Source: Aeromicrobium sp. (GTDB lineage Bacteria > Actinomycetota > Actinomycetes > Propionibacteriales > Nocardioidaceae). From it: a stretch of 12,072 nt of DNA. Each line of letters opens with the position of its first letter. The stretch's first letter is position 1. The stretch spans positions 1 through 12,072 of the forward strand of contig JALRKU010000425.1 of assembly GCA_023254755.1 (NCBI GenBank), in the 5' to 3' direction. The notes below the pieces were generated by a model, which saw nothing but the letters and a program-made list of their open reading frames with translations, was not told where the DNA came from and ran no database searches. Of this stretch, positions 1-6,698 are shown in pieces. A program made the position numbers and the translations under genes.

Positions 1-104
1 GCCCTTCGCCGCCCAAGCCTGAGTACCGGACCAGGGCGATCGCCCAGGTCCGACACCGGATCGATCTGCGGATGCTTGCGCGCGAACGTAATCTGGACTC
101 ATGA
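1..104 (+). CDS. Possible C-terminal tail of an upstream gene (partial)
   Basis: The frame starting at base 3 is open from the window edge to a TGA at 102-104. It reads a basic, soluble-looking tail that ends RERNLDS. Its stop would overlap the msrB start as ATGA (101-104), the same 4-bp overlap seen at five other junctions in this window, which is the main reason to list it. Against it, third-position GC is lower than in the clear genes, and another frame is also open here. No family can be named from about 33 residues. Confidence 0.3.
   Translation, partial: PSPPKPEYRTRAIAQVRHRIDLRMLARERNLDS
89..94 (+). promoter_or_regulatory. Possible leaderless -10 element for msrB
   Basis: TAATCT fits the TAnnnT pattern of actinobacterial -10 elements and lies 6 nt before the msrB ATG, so transcription would begin at or next to the A of the start codon. 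There is no clear Shine-Dalgarno upstream of this ATG and no convincing -35. If the upstream partial ORF is real, the element lies inside its coding sequence and msrB may instead be translationally coupled to it. Confidence 0.35.
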
Positions 105-508
105 CGTACGACGTGGAGAAGACCGACGCGCAATGGCGAGCCGAGCTGAGCGCCAAGGAGTACCACGTGCTGCGACAGGGAGGCACGGAGCGTCCGTTCA
201 GCTCCTCCTACGAGACCGACCCGACGGTCGGCGTGTACGCGTGCCGGGCGTGCGGGACGGAGCTGTTCCGGAGCGAGACGAAGTTCGACGCACACTGCGG
301 GTGGCCGGCGTTCTACGCCCCGCTCGCCGAGGACCGCGTCGAGTACATCGAGGACCGCACGATGGGCATGCGCCGTGTCGAGGTCCGCTGCGCCCGCTGC
401 GGTTCCCACCTCGGCCACGTCTTCGAGGGCGAGGGCTTCGACACCCCCACCGACCAGCGCTTCTGCATCAACGGCATCGCCCTCACCCAGGAACCCACCT
501 CCCGCTGA
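101..508 (+). CDS. msrB: Peptide-methionine (R)-S-oxide reductase MsrB
   Basis: MsrB reduces the R epimer of methionine sulfoxide in oxidised proteins, normally in the cytoplasm with thioredoxin as reductant. The 135-aa product has the usual length and full motif set. Two CxxC pairs (C48/C51 and C97/C100) should bind the structural zinc. The substrate-pocket motif HCGWPAF lies at 65-71, with C66 a candidate resolving cysteine. HLGHVF is at 103-108, and RFCING at 120-125 carries the catalytic cysteine C122, which is Cys and not selenocysteine. The ATG at 101 gives the expected N-terminus. The gene converges on hemQ, and its last two codons and stop lie inside the first unit of a 21-bp repeat array. 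Methionine repair beside heme genes fits oxidative stress, but that link is inference. Confidence 0.95.
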   Translation: MTYDVEKTDAQWRAELSAKEYHVLRQGGTERPFSSSYETDPTVGVYACRACGTELFRSETKFDAHCGWPAFYAPLAEDRVEYIEDRTMGMRRVEVRCARCGSHLGHVFEGEGFDTPTDQRFCINGIALTQEPTSR

Positions 509-585
509 CGAGTCACTCGTTCCCGCTCACGAGTCACTTCTTGCCGCTCACGAGTCACTCGTTTCCCCTGACGAGTCACTCGGTA
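502..585 (+). repeat. Left array: four tandem 21-bp repeats
   Basis: Four units of exactly 21 bp start at 502, 523, 544 and 565. Each reads approximately CCGCTGACGAGTCACT followed by five variable bases; the core GAGTC is invariant, at 510, 531, 552 and 573. The core contains the interrupted palindrome TGAC-GA-GTCA. The first unit includes the last two codons and the stop of msrB. Because 21 is a multiple of three, the array creates repetitive false ORFs with a 7-residue period. The same unit occurs four more times in inverted orientation at 663-746. Confidence 0.95.
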
Positions 586-662
586 CCTCGTGAGCTCCGT
601 CCTCGCCTGCCGAGTGCCAGCAAGCTCGTCGAGATCCACTGACACGGGCGACCGCGGTCCAC

Positions 663-746
663 GGCTCAGTGACTCCTCACCGGCAACAAGTGACTCGTCA
701 CCGGGAACAAGCGACTCGTCACCGCAAAGATGTGACTCGTCAGCGG
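663..746 (-). repeat. Right array: four tandem 21-bp repeats, inverted
   Basis: Four units (663-683, 684-704, 705-725, 726-746) are reverse complements of the left-array unit with the same exact 21-bp period. On the minus strand, the unit nearest hemQ begins with the same 15 bases (CCGCTGACGAGTCAC) as the left-array unit nearest msrB, so each convergent gene meets the array in the same orientation. Each array is 84 bp, and 77 bp (586-662) with no recognisable feature separate them. A transcript crossing both arrays could form one long imperfect hairpin. The array may act as a bidirectional terminator or protein-binding cluster, but neither role is shown by the sequence. Confidence 0.93.
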
Positions 747-770
747 GATCCGGCCCGGGTGGGGTCAGGG

Positions 771-1490
771 TCAGGGCCAGCGCTGGACGAGGTCGGTGAT
801 GGGGTGCTTCTCGCCGGTGAAGAAGGGGACCTCCTCGCGGACGTGGCGGCGGGCCTGGCTGGCGCGCAGGTCACGCATCAGGTCCACGATGCGGTGGAGC
901 TCGTCGGCCTCGAAGGCCAGCATCCACTCGTAGTCCCCCAGGGCGAAGGAGGCGACGGTGTTGGCGCGGACGTCGGGGTATGGGCGAGCCTGCATGCCGT
1001 GCTCGCGCAGCATGTCGCGGCGCTCGTCCTCGGGGAGCAGGTACCACTCGTACGACCGCACGAACGGGTACACGCACACGAACCGCTTCACGTCCTCCTC
1101 GGCCATGAAGGCCGGGATGTGGGACCGGTTGAACTCCGCGGGACGGTGCAGCGCCAGCTGCGACCACACCGGCGACATCCTCGACCCGAGCGCGGTGCGC
1201 CGGAACCGGTTGTACGCGTCCTGCAGCTGACCGCTGTCGGCCGCGTGCCACCAGATCATCAGGTCGGCGTCGGCACGCAGCCCACTGACGTCGTACGTGC
1301 CGCGCACCACCACGTCGTCCGCCGCCAGGTCGGCGAACAGCTGCTCCGCCTCGGCGCCCTCCGCAGCTCGCGCCTCGGCGTCGAGCGCAGTCCCGAGCAC
1401 GGTGTCGATCGCGAAGACCGACCACATCGTGTAGCGGATGGTCTCGTTGATGTCCTTGGCCAGCTTGCCCTTGTTCGGGATCGTGCTCAC
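771..1490 (-). CDS. hemQ: Coproheme decarboxylase HemQ/ChdC (chlorite dismutase-like)
   Basis: HemQ performs the last step of the coproporphyrin-dependent heme pathway, decarboxylating two propionates of iron-coproporphyrin III with H2O2 to give heme b. The 239-aa product belongs to the chlorite-dismutase-like family. Key residues match those described for the actinobacterial (Corynebacterium diphtheriae) enzyme at a constant offset of 6: H124 (distal, in NRSHIP), Y141 (catalytic, in VYPFVRS) and H164 (proximal heme ligand, in REHGM). The GTG at 1490 is preferred because it gives the family N-terminus (STIPNKGK), has GGAGAGGA six bases upstream, and overlaps the hemY stop as GTGA. Longer in-frame extensions upstream run through hemY and are not credible. 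It is the last gene of the hemE-hemY-hemQ operon. Confidence 0.95.
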   Translation of the reverse strand: MSTIPNKGKLAKDINETIRYTMWSVFAIDTVLGTALDAEARAAEGAEAEQLFADLAADDVVVRGTYDVSGLRADADLMIWWHAADSGQLQDAYNRFRRTALGSRMSPVWSQLALHRPAEFNRSHIPAFMAEEDVKRFVCVYPFVRSYEWYLLPEDERRDMLREHGMQARPYPDVRANTVASFALGDYEWMLAFEADELHRIVDLMRDLRASQARRHVREEVPFFTGEKHPITDLVQRWP

Positions 1491-2836
1491 GTGTCGTCCT
1501 CTCCGGCCCCGAGCAGACGCCGAGCGGCGTCTCGTCCCGAGGCGATCACGGCGGGGATGCCCACCCCGCGATACGCCGAGCCGCAGACCTCGAGGCCTGC
1601 GACGCCCGCCACGTCGTCCTCCACGGTCGCCACCAGGTCCAGGTGACCGACCGCGTACTGCGGCAGGGCCCCGCCCCAGCGGTGCACGCGCGCGTCGACG
1701 ACTCGGCCGAGGTCTCCCGCGATCGTCGTCAGGTCCGCGAAGGCCCGGTCGACGAGCCACGGGTCGTCGTGCTGCAGGAGCAGCGACTCCCCCGCACGGC
1801 CGATCGAGGTGCGCACCACCGTGCGACCCTGGGCCGCGTCGCGCGACCACCCCCACTTCGACGTCGACCAGGTCGCGGCCTTGATCGTGGTGCCCTCGAC
1901 CGGCGGCACGAGGAAGCCCGAACCAGAGGGCTGCGCTCCGCCGTCGAGCACGAAGGTCACCACCGCCATGCTCGCGTACTCGAGCCCTGCCAAGGCGAAC
2001 GCGGCGCTCGGCGCCACGCCGGCGAGCAGCCGTGCGGTCGCAGGCGCCGGCGTGGCCACCACCACGGCGTCCACGTCGAGGGTCTCGAGCGCACTGGCCG
2101 CGCCTGCCGTCACGCGCCAGCCGTCGCCGGCGCGCTCGATCGCGCGGACCGTGGATCCCAGACGGACCTCGAAGTCCCCGGCTGCGACGACGGCGTCGGG
2201 CAGCGTGCCGACGCCGCCCGTCGGAGCCACGAAGACGGGACCGGCCGTCGGGTCGGCCGCCGCGAGGCTCCGCGCGGCGCCGGCGACGAGGTCGGGACCG
2301 AGCGCCTCGATCTGCGGAGCAGTGGCGCGGAGCGACAGCCGGTCGGCGTGACCTGCGTAGACGCCTCCCAGCAGCGGTTCGACCAGCCGGTCGACGACCT
2401 CGCGCCCGAGCCGGCGCGCGACGAACGACGCGACGGAGACGTCGTCGTCGGGGTCCGGCAGCTGGGTGCCCTCGGGCGGGTGGGCGAGCAGCCCGGACGC
2501 CACCAGGGCGTCGGCATCGCCCGGCACGCCCATCACGGTCCGCGGCATGGGGTGCAGGGCGCCGCGCGACCAGAGCAGGGCCGACGCGGTGCGGGAGGGC
2601 TCGACGGCGAGGCCGACGCGCTCCATCAGTGCGAGGCCCTCGGGACGCCGCGCCAGCACGGCCTCGGCGCCGAGGTCGACCGGGACGCCGCCCACCGTTC
2701 CCGAGCGCAGTGTCCCCCCGACCCGATCAGTCGACTCGAGCAGGACGACGGACACCCCGGCGTCGGACAGGGTGAGGGCGGCGGACAGGCCGCCGATGCC
2801 ACCGCCGACGACCGCGACGCGACCGGGGGCGGTCAT
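1487..2836 (-). CDS. hemY: Coproporphyrinogen III oxidase (HemY/CgoX-type flavoprotein)
   Basis: This FAD enzyme removes six electrons from coproporphyrinogen III, using O2, to give coproporphyrin III. It was historically called protoporphyrinogen oxidase HemY, but in bacteria that also have HemQ the coproporphyrinogen role (CgoX) is expected. The 449-aa product starts with a Rossmann dinucleotide-binding motif (VVGGGIGGLSAA, about 9-20), followed by an ESTDRVGG segment that would contact the FAD ribose and the LGAEAVLARRPEGL segment typical of the family. It ends with the second FAD contact (CGSAYRGVGIPAVIASG). No signal peptide or membrane segment is evident. The ATG at 2836 overlaps the hemE stop (ATGA) without a good Shine-Dalgarno, suggesting coupled translation. 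The stop overlaps the hemQ start (GTGA). Confidence 0.94.
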   Translation of the reverse strand: MTAPGRVAVVGGGIGGLSAALTLSDAGVSVVLLESTDRVGGTLRSGTVGGVPVDLGAEAVLARRPEGLALMERVGLAVEPSRTASALLWSRGALHPMPRTVMGVPGDADALVASGLLAHPPEGTQLPDPDDDVSVASFVARRLGREVVDRLVEPLLGGVYAGHADRLSLRATAPQIEALGPDLVAGAARSLAAADPTAGPVFVAPTGGVGTLPDAVVAAGDFEVRLGSTVRAIERAGDGWRVTAGAASALETLDVDAVVVATPAPATARLLAGVAPSAAFALAGLEYASMAVVTFVLDGGAQPSGSGFLVPPVEGTTIKAATWSTSKWGWSRDAAQGRTVVRTSIGRAGESLLLQHDDPWLVDRAFADLTTIAGDLGRVVDARVHRWGGALPQYAVGHLDLVATVEDDVAGVAGLEVCGSAYRGVGIPAVIASGRDAARRLLGAGEDDT

Positions 2837-3873
2837 GCCGACGGAACCGGCTGGGCGTGCACGAAGTCGACCAGACGCGCGAGGGCGTCGGGGTCGGTGT
2901 CCGGCAGCACGCCGTGGCCCAGGTTGAACACGTGCCCCGCGGCCGCGGCGCCGGCGGCGACGACCTCGGCGGCCTTCGCGTGCACCACGTCGGTGGGGCC
3001 GAACAGGGTGGTGGGGTCGAGGTTGCCCTGCACGACAGCCCCTGGTCCGAGTCGGCGGATCGCGTCGTCGAGCGGCACCCGCCAGTCGACGCCGACCACG
3101 TCGGCGCCGGCCGACCGCATGTCGACGAGCAGCTCGCCCGTGCCGACGCCGAAGTGGATGCGGGGCACGCCGAGGTCGGCCACCGAGGCCAAGACCGCCT
3201 CGGAGTGCGGCTTGACGTACGTGCGGTAGTCGGCCGGCGACAGCGCACCGGCCCACGAGTCGAAGAGCTGGATCGCCGACGCGCCGGCCTGGACCTGCAG
3301 GCGCAGGAACTGTCCGGCGATCTGCGCGATGCGACCCAGCAGCGCGTGCCAGAGGTCGGGGTCGCCGTACATCAGCTGCTTGGTCCGACGATGGTCGCGC
3401 GACGGGCCGCCCTCGACCAGGTACGACGCCAGGGTGAACGGTGCTCCCGCGAAGCCGATCAGCGGCGTCGGGCCGAGCTCGGTGACCAGCGCCTCGACCG
3501 CCGCGGTGATCGGCAGGACGTCGTCGGCCACCAGGTCCCGCAGCGTGTCGACCTGCGCACGCGACCGCACCGGCTCGGCGACGACCGGGCCAGTACCTGC
3601 CACGATGTCGAGGTCGACACCGATGGCCTTCAGCGGCACCACGATGTCGGAGAAGAAGATGGCGGCGTCGACGCCGTAGCGCCGCACCGGCTGCATCGTG
3701 ATCTCGACGACCAGATCGGTGTCGAAGCACGACGCGAGCATGGGGACGCCCTCGCGGACCTTGCGGTACTCGGGCAGCGAGCGGCCCGCCTGACGCATGA
3801 ACCACACGGGGACGTGGTCGGGGCGGTCCCCTCGACAGGCCGTGATGAACGCGCTCTCGGCGGGGTGAGCCAT
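2833..3873 (-). CDS. hemE: Uroporphyrinogen decarboxylase HemE
   Basis: HemE decarboxylates the four acetate side chains of uroporphyrinogen III to give coproporphyrinogen III, the substrate of the next gene product. The 346-aa length is normal. The signature WFMRQAGRSLPEYR lies at 24-37 and provides the arginines that bind substrate carboxylates; the catalytic aspartate is D75 in FFSDIVVP. The second signature (GFAGAPFTLASYLVEGG) and the C-terminal FNLGHGVLPDTDP motif are also present. The ATG at 3873 lies 6 nt after a GATGAT -10-like element on the minus strand and lacks a Shine-Dalgarno, so a leaderless mRNA is possible. It is the first gene of hemE-hemY-hemQ and is divergent from the DUF3000 gene. 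Confidence 0.96.
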   Translation of the reverse strand: MAHPAESAFITACRGDRPDHVPVWFMRQAGRSLPEYRKVREGVPMLASCFDTDLVVEITMQPVRRYGVDAAIFFSDIVVPLKAIGVDLDIVAGTGPVVAEPVRSRAQVDTLRDLVADDVLPITAAVEALVTELGPTPLIGFAGAPFTLASYLVEGGPSRDHRRTKQLMYGDPDLWHALLGRIAQIAGQFLRLQVQAGASAIQLFDSWAGALSPADYRTYVKPHSEAVLASVADLGVPRIHFGVGTGELLVDMRSAGADVVGVDWRVPLDDAIRRLGPGAVVQGNLDPTTLFGPTDVVHAKAAEVVAAGAAAAGHVFNLGHGVLPDTDPDALARLVDFVHAQPVPSA

Positions 3874-3879
3874 GGCTGC

Positions 3880-3885
3880 ATCATC
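3880..3885 (-). promoter_or_regulatory. Possible -10 element of the hemE operon
   Basis: On the minus strand, GATGAT lies 6 nt before the hemE ATG. It keeps the A at position 2 and T at position 6 of TAnnnT but not the first T. The spacing equals that of the other candidate leaderless promoters here. No clear -35 is visible. Confidence 0.35.
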
Positions 3886-3917
3886 TCAGGTCGTGGTGCA
3901 CCGGCATCGGCGGCCAC

Positions 3918-3944
3918 CCGCCGGACCCCGGACGGGTCCGGCGG
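3918..3944. promoter_or_regulatory. Perfect 11-bp inverted repeat between divergent hemE and DUF3000 promoters
   Basis: CCGCCGGACCC (3918-3928) and GGGTCCGGCGG (3934-3944) are perfect reverse complements around a 5-base spacer (CGGAC). The centre, 3931, is 58 bases from the hemE start and 59 from the DUF3000 start, so it is symmetric with respect to both proposed transcription starts. It could be a shared operator or a stem-loop; it is not downstream of any gene end, so a terminator role is unlikely. No regulator family can be named. Confidence 0.5.
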
Positions 3945-3977
3945 AGTGTCGAGACCTCCATGGTCCGAGGCAGGACC

Positions 3978-3983
3978 TACCAT
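3978..3983 (+). promoter_or_regulatory. Possible leaderless -10 element of the DUF3000-RNase D operon
   Basis: TACCAT fits TAnnnT and lies exactly 6 nt before the GTG at 3990. No Shine-Dalgarno is within normal distance of that GTG; the nearest, AGGA at 3972-3975, is 14 nt away. This supports the GTG at 3990 over the in-frame ATG at 3960. Confidence 0.45.
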
Positions 3984-3989
3984 CGTGGG

Positions 3990-4568
3990 GTGGCAGCCCG
4001 TTCCGAGATCGGCCCTGCGCCCTCGGCGTTCGCCGAGGCGGTGCTCCAGGTGCAGCAGGCCGTCGTTCGTCCCGAGGTGGCCGTCGACGAGATGCCTGCA
4101 CCACAGCGCATCGCACCGCACGCCTACGCCATCAGCGGCGACGTGGCCGTCGGCGACGACGAGCTGGGCACCGGGCGCTTCATCCTCCTGCACGACCCGG
4201 CGGGCAACGACGCGTGGGGCGGCACGTTCCGCTGCGTGACGTTCGCCCGCGCCGACCTCGAGCCCGAGATGGCTGCCGACCCGGTCCTGCCCAGCGTCGG
4301 CTGGAGCTGGCTCACCGAGGCGCTCGACTCGCACGGCGCCGAGCACGCAGCGGCCAGCGGCAGCGTCACGGTCGTCCGGTCCGAGGGTTTCGGTCAGATG
4401 GGCGGCGACGAGGCGGACGCCCAGATCGAGGTGCGCGCGTCCTGGACGCCGTTGTCGGAGAAGGGCGCGCACACCAGCGCCTGGTCCGACCTGCTCTGCG
4501 CCCTCGCCGGTCTGCCGCCGCTGGCACCGGGCGTCGTCCCGCTCCAGCGCCGACGAGGCGTGCGGTGA
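3990..4568 (+). CDS. DUF3000 family protein
   Basis: The 192-aa product matches my recollection of the actinobacterial DUF3000 family: a PAPQRIAPHAYAISGDV segment near residues 37-53, the core GRFILLHDPAGNDAWGGTFR, then EPEMAADPVLPSVGWSWLTEAL, and a later AQIEVRASWTP motif. The family has no established biochemical function. It is predicted to be cytoplasmic, with no signal peptide or membrane segment. The GTG at 3990 is chosen because it follows a -10-like element at leaderless spacing; an in-frame ATG at 3960 would add ten residues. Its stop overlaps the following RNase D-like gene as GTGA. The hemE / DUF3000 / RNase D neighbourhood recurs in actinobacteria as I recall it, which hints at a conserved but unknown role, perhaps in RNA metabolism. 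Confidence 0.88.
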   Translation: MAARSEIGPAPSAFAEAVLQVQQAVVRPEVAVDEMPAPQRIAPHAYAISGDVAVGDDELGTGRFILLHDPAGNDAWGGTFRCVTFARADLEPEMAADPVLPSVGWSWLTEALDSHGAEHAAASGSVTVVRSEGFGQMGGDEADAQIEVRASWTPLSEKGAHTSAWSDLLCALAGLPPLAPGVVPLQRRRGVR

Positions 4569-5791
4569 CCGACGCCGATCCGGACCTGCCGCCCGAGAGC
4601 CCGCCCGCCCCGCCCCTGCAGCTGAGCGAGCCGCTCCCGCCCGTCGTCGACACCCCCGAGGCGCTGGCCGAGTCGTGCCGTCGCATCGCCGAGGGCACCG
4701 GACCCCTGGCGCTCGACGCCGAGCGGGCGTCCGGCTACCGCTACTCCCAGCGCGCCTACCTGGTGCAGGTCCGCCGCGAGGGGTCGGGGACCCACCTGAT
4801 CGACCCGGTCGCGTTCGACGACCACTCACCGCTCGCCGAGGCCTTCGGCGACGCCGAGTGGATCCTGCACGCGGCCACGCAGGACCTGCCGTGCCTGGCC
4901 GAGATCGGCCTGCGTCCTGCCGCGCTGTTCGACACCGAGCTCGCCGGCCGCCTGCTCAACCTGCCGCGCGTGGGTCTGGCCGCGCTGGTCGAGCACTTCC
5001 TCGGCCTGAGCCTGGCCAAGGAGTTCTCGGCGGTCGACTGGTCCACCCGGCCGCTGCCCGAGCCGTGGCTGGTCTACGCCGCGCTCGACGTCGAGGCGCT
5101 GGTCGAGCTGCGCAACCTCATCGACGCCGAGCTGGTCGCGGCCGGCAAGCGCGAGTGGGCGGCCGAGGAGTTCGAGGCCCTCCTGTCGTTCTCGGGTCCG
5201 CCCGAGCGGGTCGATCCCTGGCGCCGCACGTCAGGCGTCCACCAGGCCCGTGGCCGCCGCGCGCTCGGCCTGGTGCGCGAGCTGTGGCAGACGCGCGACG
5301 AGATCGCCGAGCAGCGCGACACCACGCCGGGCCGCATCCTGCCCGACACCGCTCTGGTCGAGATCGCCCTCGCGGCACCGGAGTCGCGTGCCGCGCTGCG
5401 CGACCTGCGCGCCATGCGCGGTCGTGGCCCGCGCCGCTTCCTCGACGACTGGCAGGCTGCCGTCGACCGAGGAGTCGCGCTCCCCGAGGACGAGCTGCCG
5501 CGCACCGCACCGCGCGGCGAAGGACCGCCACCGCCTCGAGCGTGGGCCGACAAGAACCCCGAGGCAGCGGCCCGTCTGGCGCGCTGCCGGGCGGTCGTCA
5601 CCGCGCTCGCCGAGGAGCACGACCTGCCGGCCGAGAACCTCATCTCCCCCGGCCTGGTGCGCCAGCTGGCGTGGGAGCCTCCTGCGTCCATCACCGAAGG
5701 ATCGGTCGTCGACGCCCTCGAGGACCAGGGCGCCCGGCGCTGGCAGGTGGGACTGGTCGCAGCACCGCTGGCTGACGCCCTGCTGGGGTGA
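4565..5791 (+). CDS. rnd: RNase D-like 3'-5' exonuclease with HRDC domain
   Basis: The 408-aa product has an N-terminal DEDDy exonuclease domain: D51 and E53 (ALDAERASGYRYSQRAYLVQ), D107 (AATQDLPCL), and Y171 with D175 (LVYAALDVEAL). These residues bind two metal ions in RNase D, which trims 3' ends of tRNA and other small RNAs. The region from about 228 is consistent with an HRDC nucleic-acid-binding domain, and the C-terminal part may hold a second helical, HRDC-like unit. The first ~30 residues are proline-rich and probably disordered. The GTG at 4565 has GAGG six bases upstream and overlaps the DUF3000 stop (GTGA), implying coupled translation. Substrates in this organism are unknown; the family call is firm. 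Confidence 0.92.
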   Translation: MTDADPDLPPESPPAPPLQLSEPLPPVVDTPEALAESCRRIAEGTGPLALDAERASGYRYSQRAYLVQVRREGSGTHLIDPVAFDDHSPLAEAFGDAEWILHAATQDLPCLAEIGLRPAALFDTELAGRLLNLPRVGLAALVEHFLGLSLAKEFSAVDWSTRPLPEPWLVYAALDVEALVELRNLIDAELVAAGKREWAAEEFEALLSFSGPPERVDPWRRTSGVHQARGRRALGLVRELWQTRDEIAEQRDTTPGRILPDTALVEIALAAPESRAALRDLRAMRGRGPRRFLDDWQAAVDRGVALPEDELPRTAPRGEGPPPPRAWADKNPEAAARLARCRAVVTALAEEHDLPAENLISPGLVRQLAWEPPASITEGSVVDALEDQGARRWQVGLVAAPLADALLG

Positions 5792-5802
5792 TCGACGCGC
5801 CA

Positions 5803-5820
5803 GGTGAGGGTCGCCTCACC
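5803..5820. promoter_or_regulatory. Inverted repeat upstream of efeU: candidate iron operator or rnd terminator
   Basis: GGTGAGG (5803-5809) and CCTCACC (5814-5820) are perfect 7-bp arms around GTCG. The repeat begins 11 nt after the rnd stop and covers the -35/spacer region of the proposed efeU promoter. Its half-site resembles part of a DtxR/IdeR-type box (AGGTTAG...CTAACCT), but the spacing is wider than in the classical 19-bp box, so the match is only suggestive. As RNA it would form a stable tetraloop hairpin without a U tract, so it could instead end rnd transcription. Confidence 0.45.
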
Positions 5821-5825
5821 AGGAG

Positions 5826-5831
5826 TACGCT
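5826..5831 (+). promoter_or_regulatory. Possible leaderless -10 element for the efeU operon
   Basis: TACGCT fits TAnnnT and is 6 nt before the GTG start at 5838. An AGGAG lies at 5821-5825, but 12 nt from the start codon, longer than usual for a Shine-Dalgarno, so ordinary initiation on a longer mRNA is not excluded. Confidence 0.42.
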
Positions 5832-5837
5832 GACGCG

Positions 5838-6698
5838 GTGCTCGCTGCCAACTTCCTGATCGGCCTCCGCGAAGGCCTCGAGGCCAGCCTCGTCGTCAGC
5901 ATCCTCATCGCGTACCTGGTCAAGACCGATCGACGCCACGACGTGCGATACATCTGGCTCGGCGTCGGTGCGGCGGTCACGCTGGTCGTCGTCGCCTTTG
6001 CGGTGATCCAGGCGGTCGTGGGCTCGCTGCCCTTCCGCACGCAGGAGCTCGTGGGCGGCACGCTCTCGATCTTCGCAGCGGGCCTCGTCACCTGGATGCT
6101 GTTCTGGATGCGTCGCACCGCCCGCACGCTGAAGTCAGAGCTCGAGGGCGAGCTCGCCCACGCCGTGACGCTCGGTCCCGCGGCCATCGCCCTCGTCGCG
6201 TTCCTCACGGTCGGCCGCGAGGGGCTCGAGACGGCCGCCATCATCTACGGCACGGTGGCCAACTCCTACACCGCCGAGCCGTTCATCGGCTCGATCGGCG
6301 GCATGGCGGTCGCCGTGGTGCTCGGCGTCCTGATCTACCAGGGCGCGATCCGCGTCGACCTCGCCAAGTTCTTCACGATCACCGGAGCGCTCCTGATCGT
6401 CGTCGCCGCCGGCGTGCTCGCCTACGGCATCTACGACCTGCAGGAGGCGGCGTTCCTGCCCCGTCTCACGCTCGACGTCGGCCCTGTCACCGACCTCGGC
6501 AACCAGGTCTTCGACGTCTCCGGGGCGATTCCGCCCGACAGCTGGTACGGGACGCTGCTCAAGGGCACCGTGAACTTCCAGCCGAACCCGTCGTGGCTCC
6601 AGGCCATCGGCTGGCTGGTCTACCTCGCGATCGTGCTGCCGCTGTACCTGCGGGGCTCGCGTGCCGTCCTGGGTCGATCTGCGAAGGTGGCTGCATGA
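5838..6698 (+). CDS. efeU: Iron permease of the FTR1/EfeU family
   Basis: This 286-aa integral membrane protein is of the oxidase-dependent iron transporter family, with about seven hydrophobic segments. Both diagnostic REGLE motifs, which bind and pass Fe3+, are present: R11-E15 (GLREGLEASLVV) in the first membrane segment and R127-E131 (VGREGLETAAIIYG) in the fourth. Length is typical. In many bacteria the gene is followed by efeO and the heme peroxidase efeB; here it is followed by a serine hydrolase, so it is an orphan permease in this window. The GTG at 5838 gives the family N-terminus (LAANFLIGLREGLE). The stop overlaps the next start (ATGA). An inverted repeat just upstream may place it under iron control. 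Its closeness to heme genes fits iron supply for heme, but they are separate operons. Confidence 0.93.
   Translation: MLAANFLIGLREGLEASLVVSILIAYLVKTDRRHDVRYIWLGVGAAVTLVVVAFAVIQAVVGSLPFRTQELVGGTLSIFAAGLVTWMLFWMRRTARTLKSELEGELAHAVTLGPAAIALVAFLTVGREGLETAAIIYGTVANSYTAEPFIGSIGGMAVAVVLGVLIYQGAIRVDLAKFFTITGALLIVVAAGVLAYGIYDLQEAAFLPRLTLDVGPVTDLGNQVFDVSGAIPPDSWYGTLLKGTVNFQPNPSWLQAIGWLVYLAIVLPLYLRGSRAVLGRSAKVAA

Noticed and set aside
34..45. Palindrome GGGCGATCGCCC as an operator
   Set aside because: The GCGATCGC core recurs at about 8057 inside a gene and at 8477, which is not surprising at this GC content, and the site may lie inside an upstream coding region.
502..746. CRISPR array
   Set aside because: The repeats are contiguous 21-bp units with no unique spacers, occur in both orientations, and no cas gene is present.
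76..799. Several overlapping ORFs on both strands with repeating peptides such as FPLTSHS around msrB and the repeat arrays
   Set aside because: The 7-residue period is simply the 21-bp DNA repeat read in frame. The same DNA is open in several frames, and none shows a start signal or a known domain.
1643..3229. 528-aa plus-strand ORF antisense to hemY and hemE
   Set aside because: It is low-complexity and rich in Arg, Gly and Asp, as expected for the antisense of GC-rich genes. The minus strand encodes clear HemY and HemE motifs.
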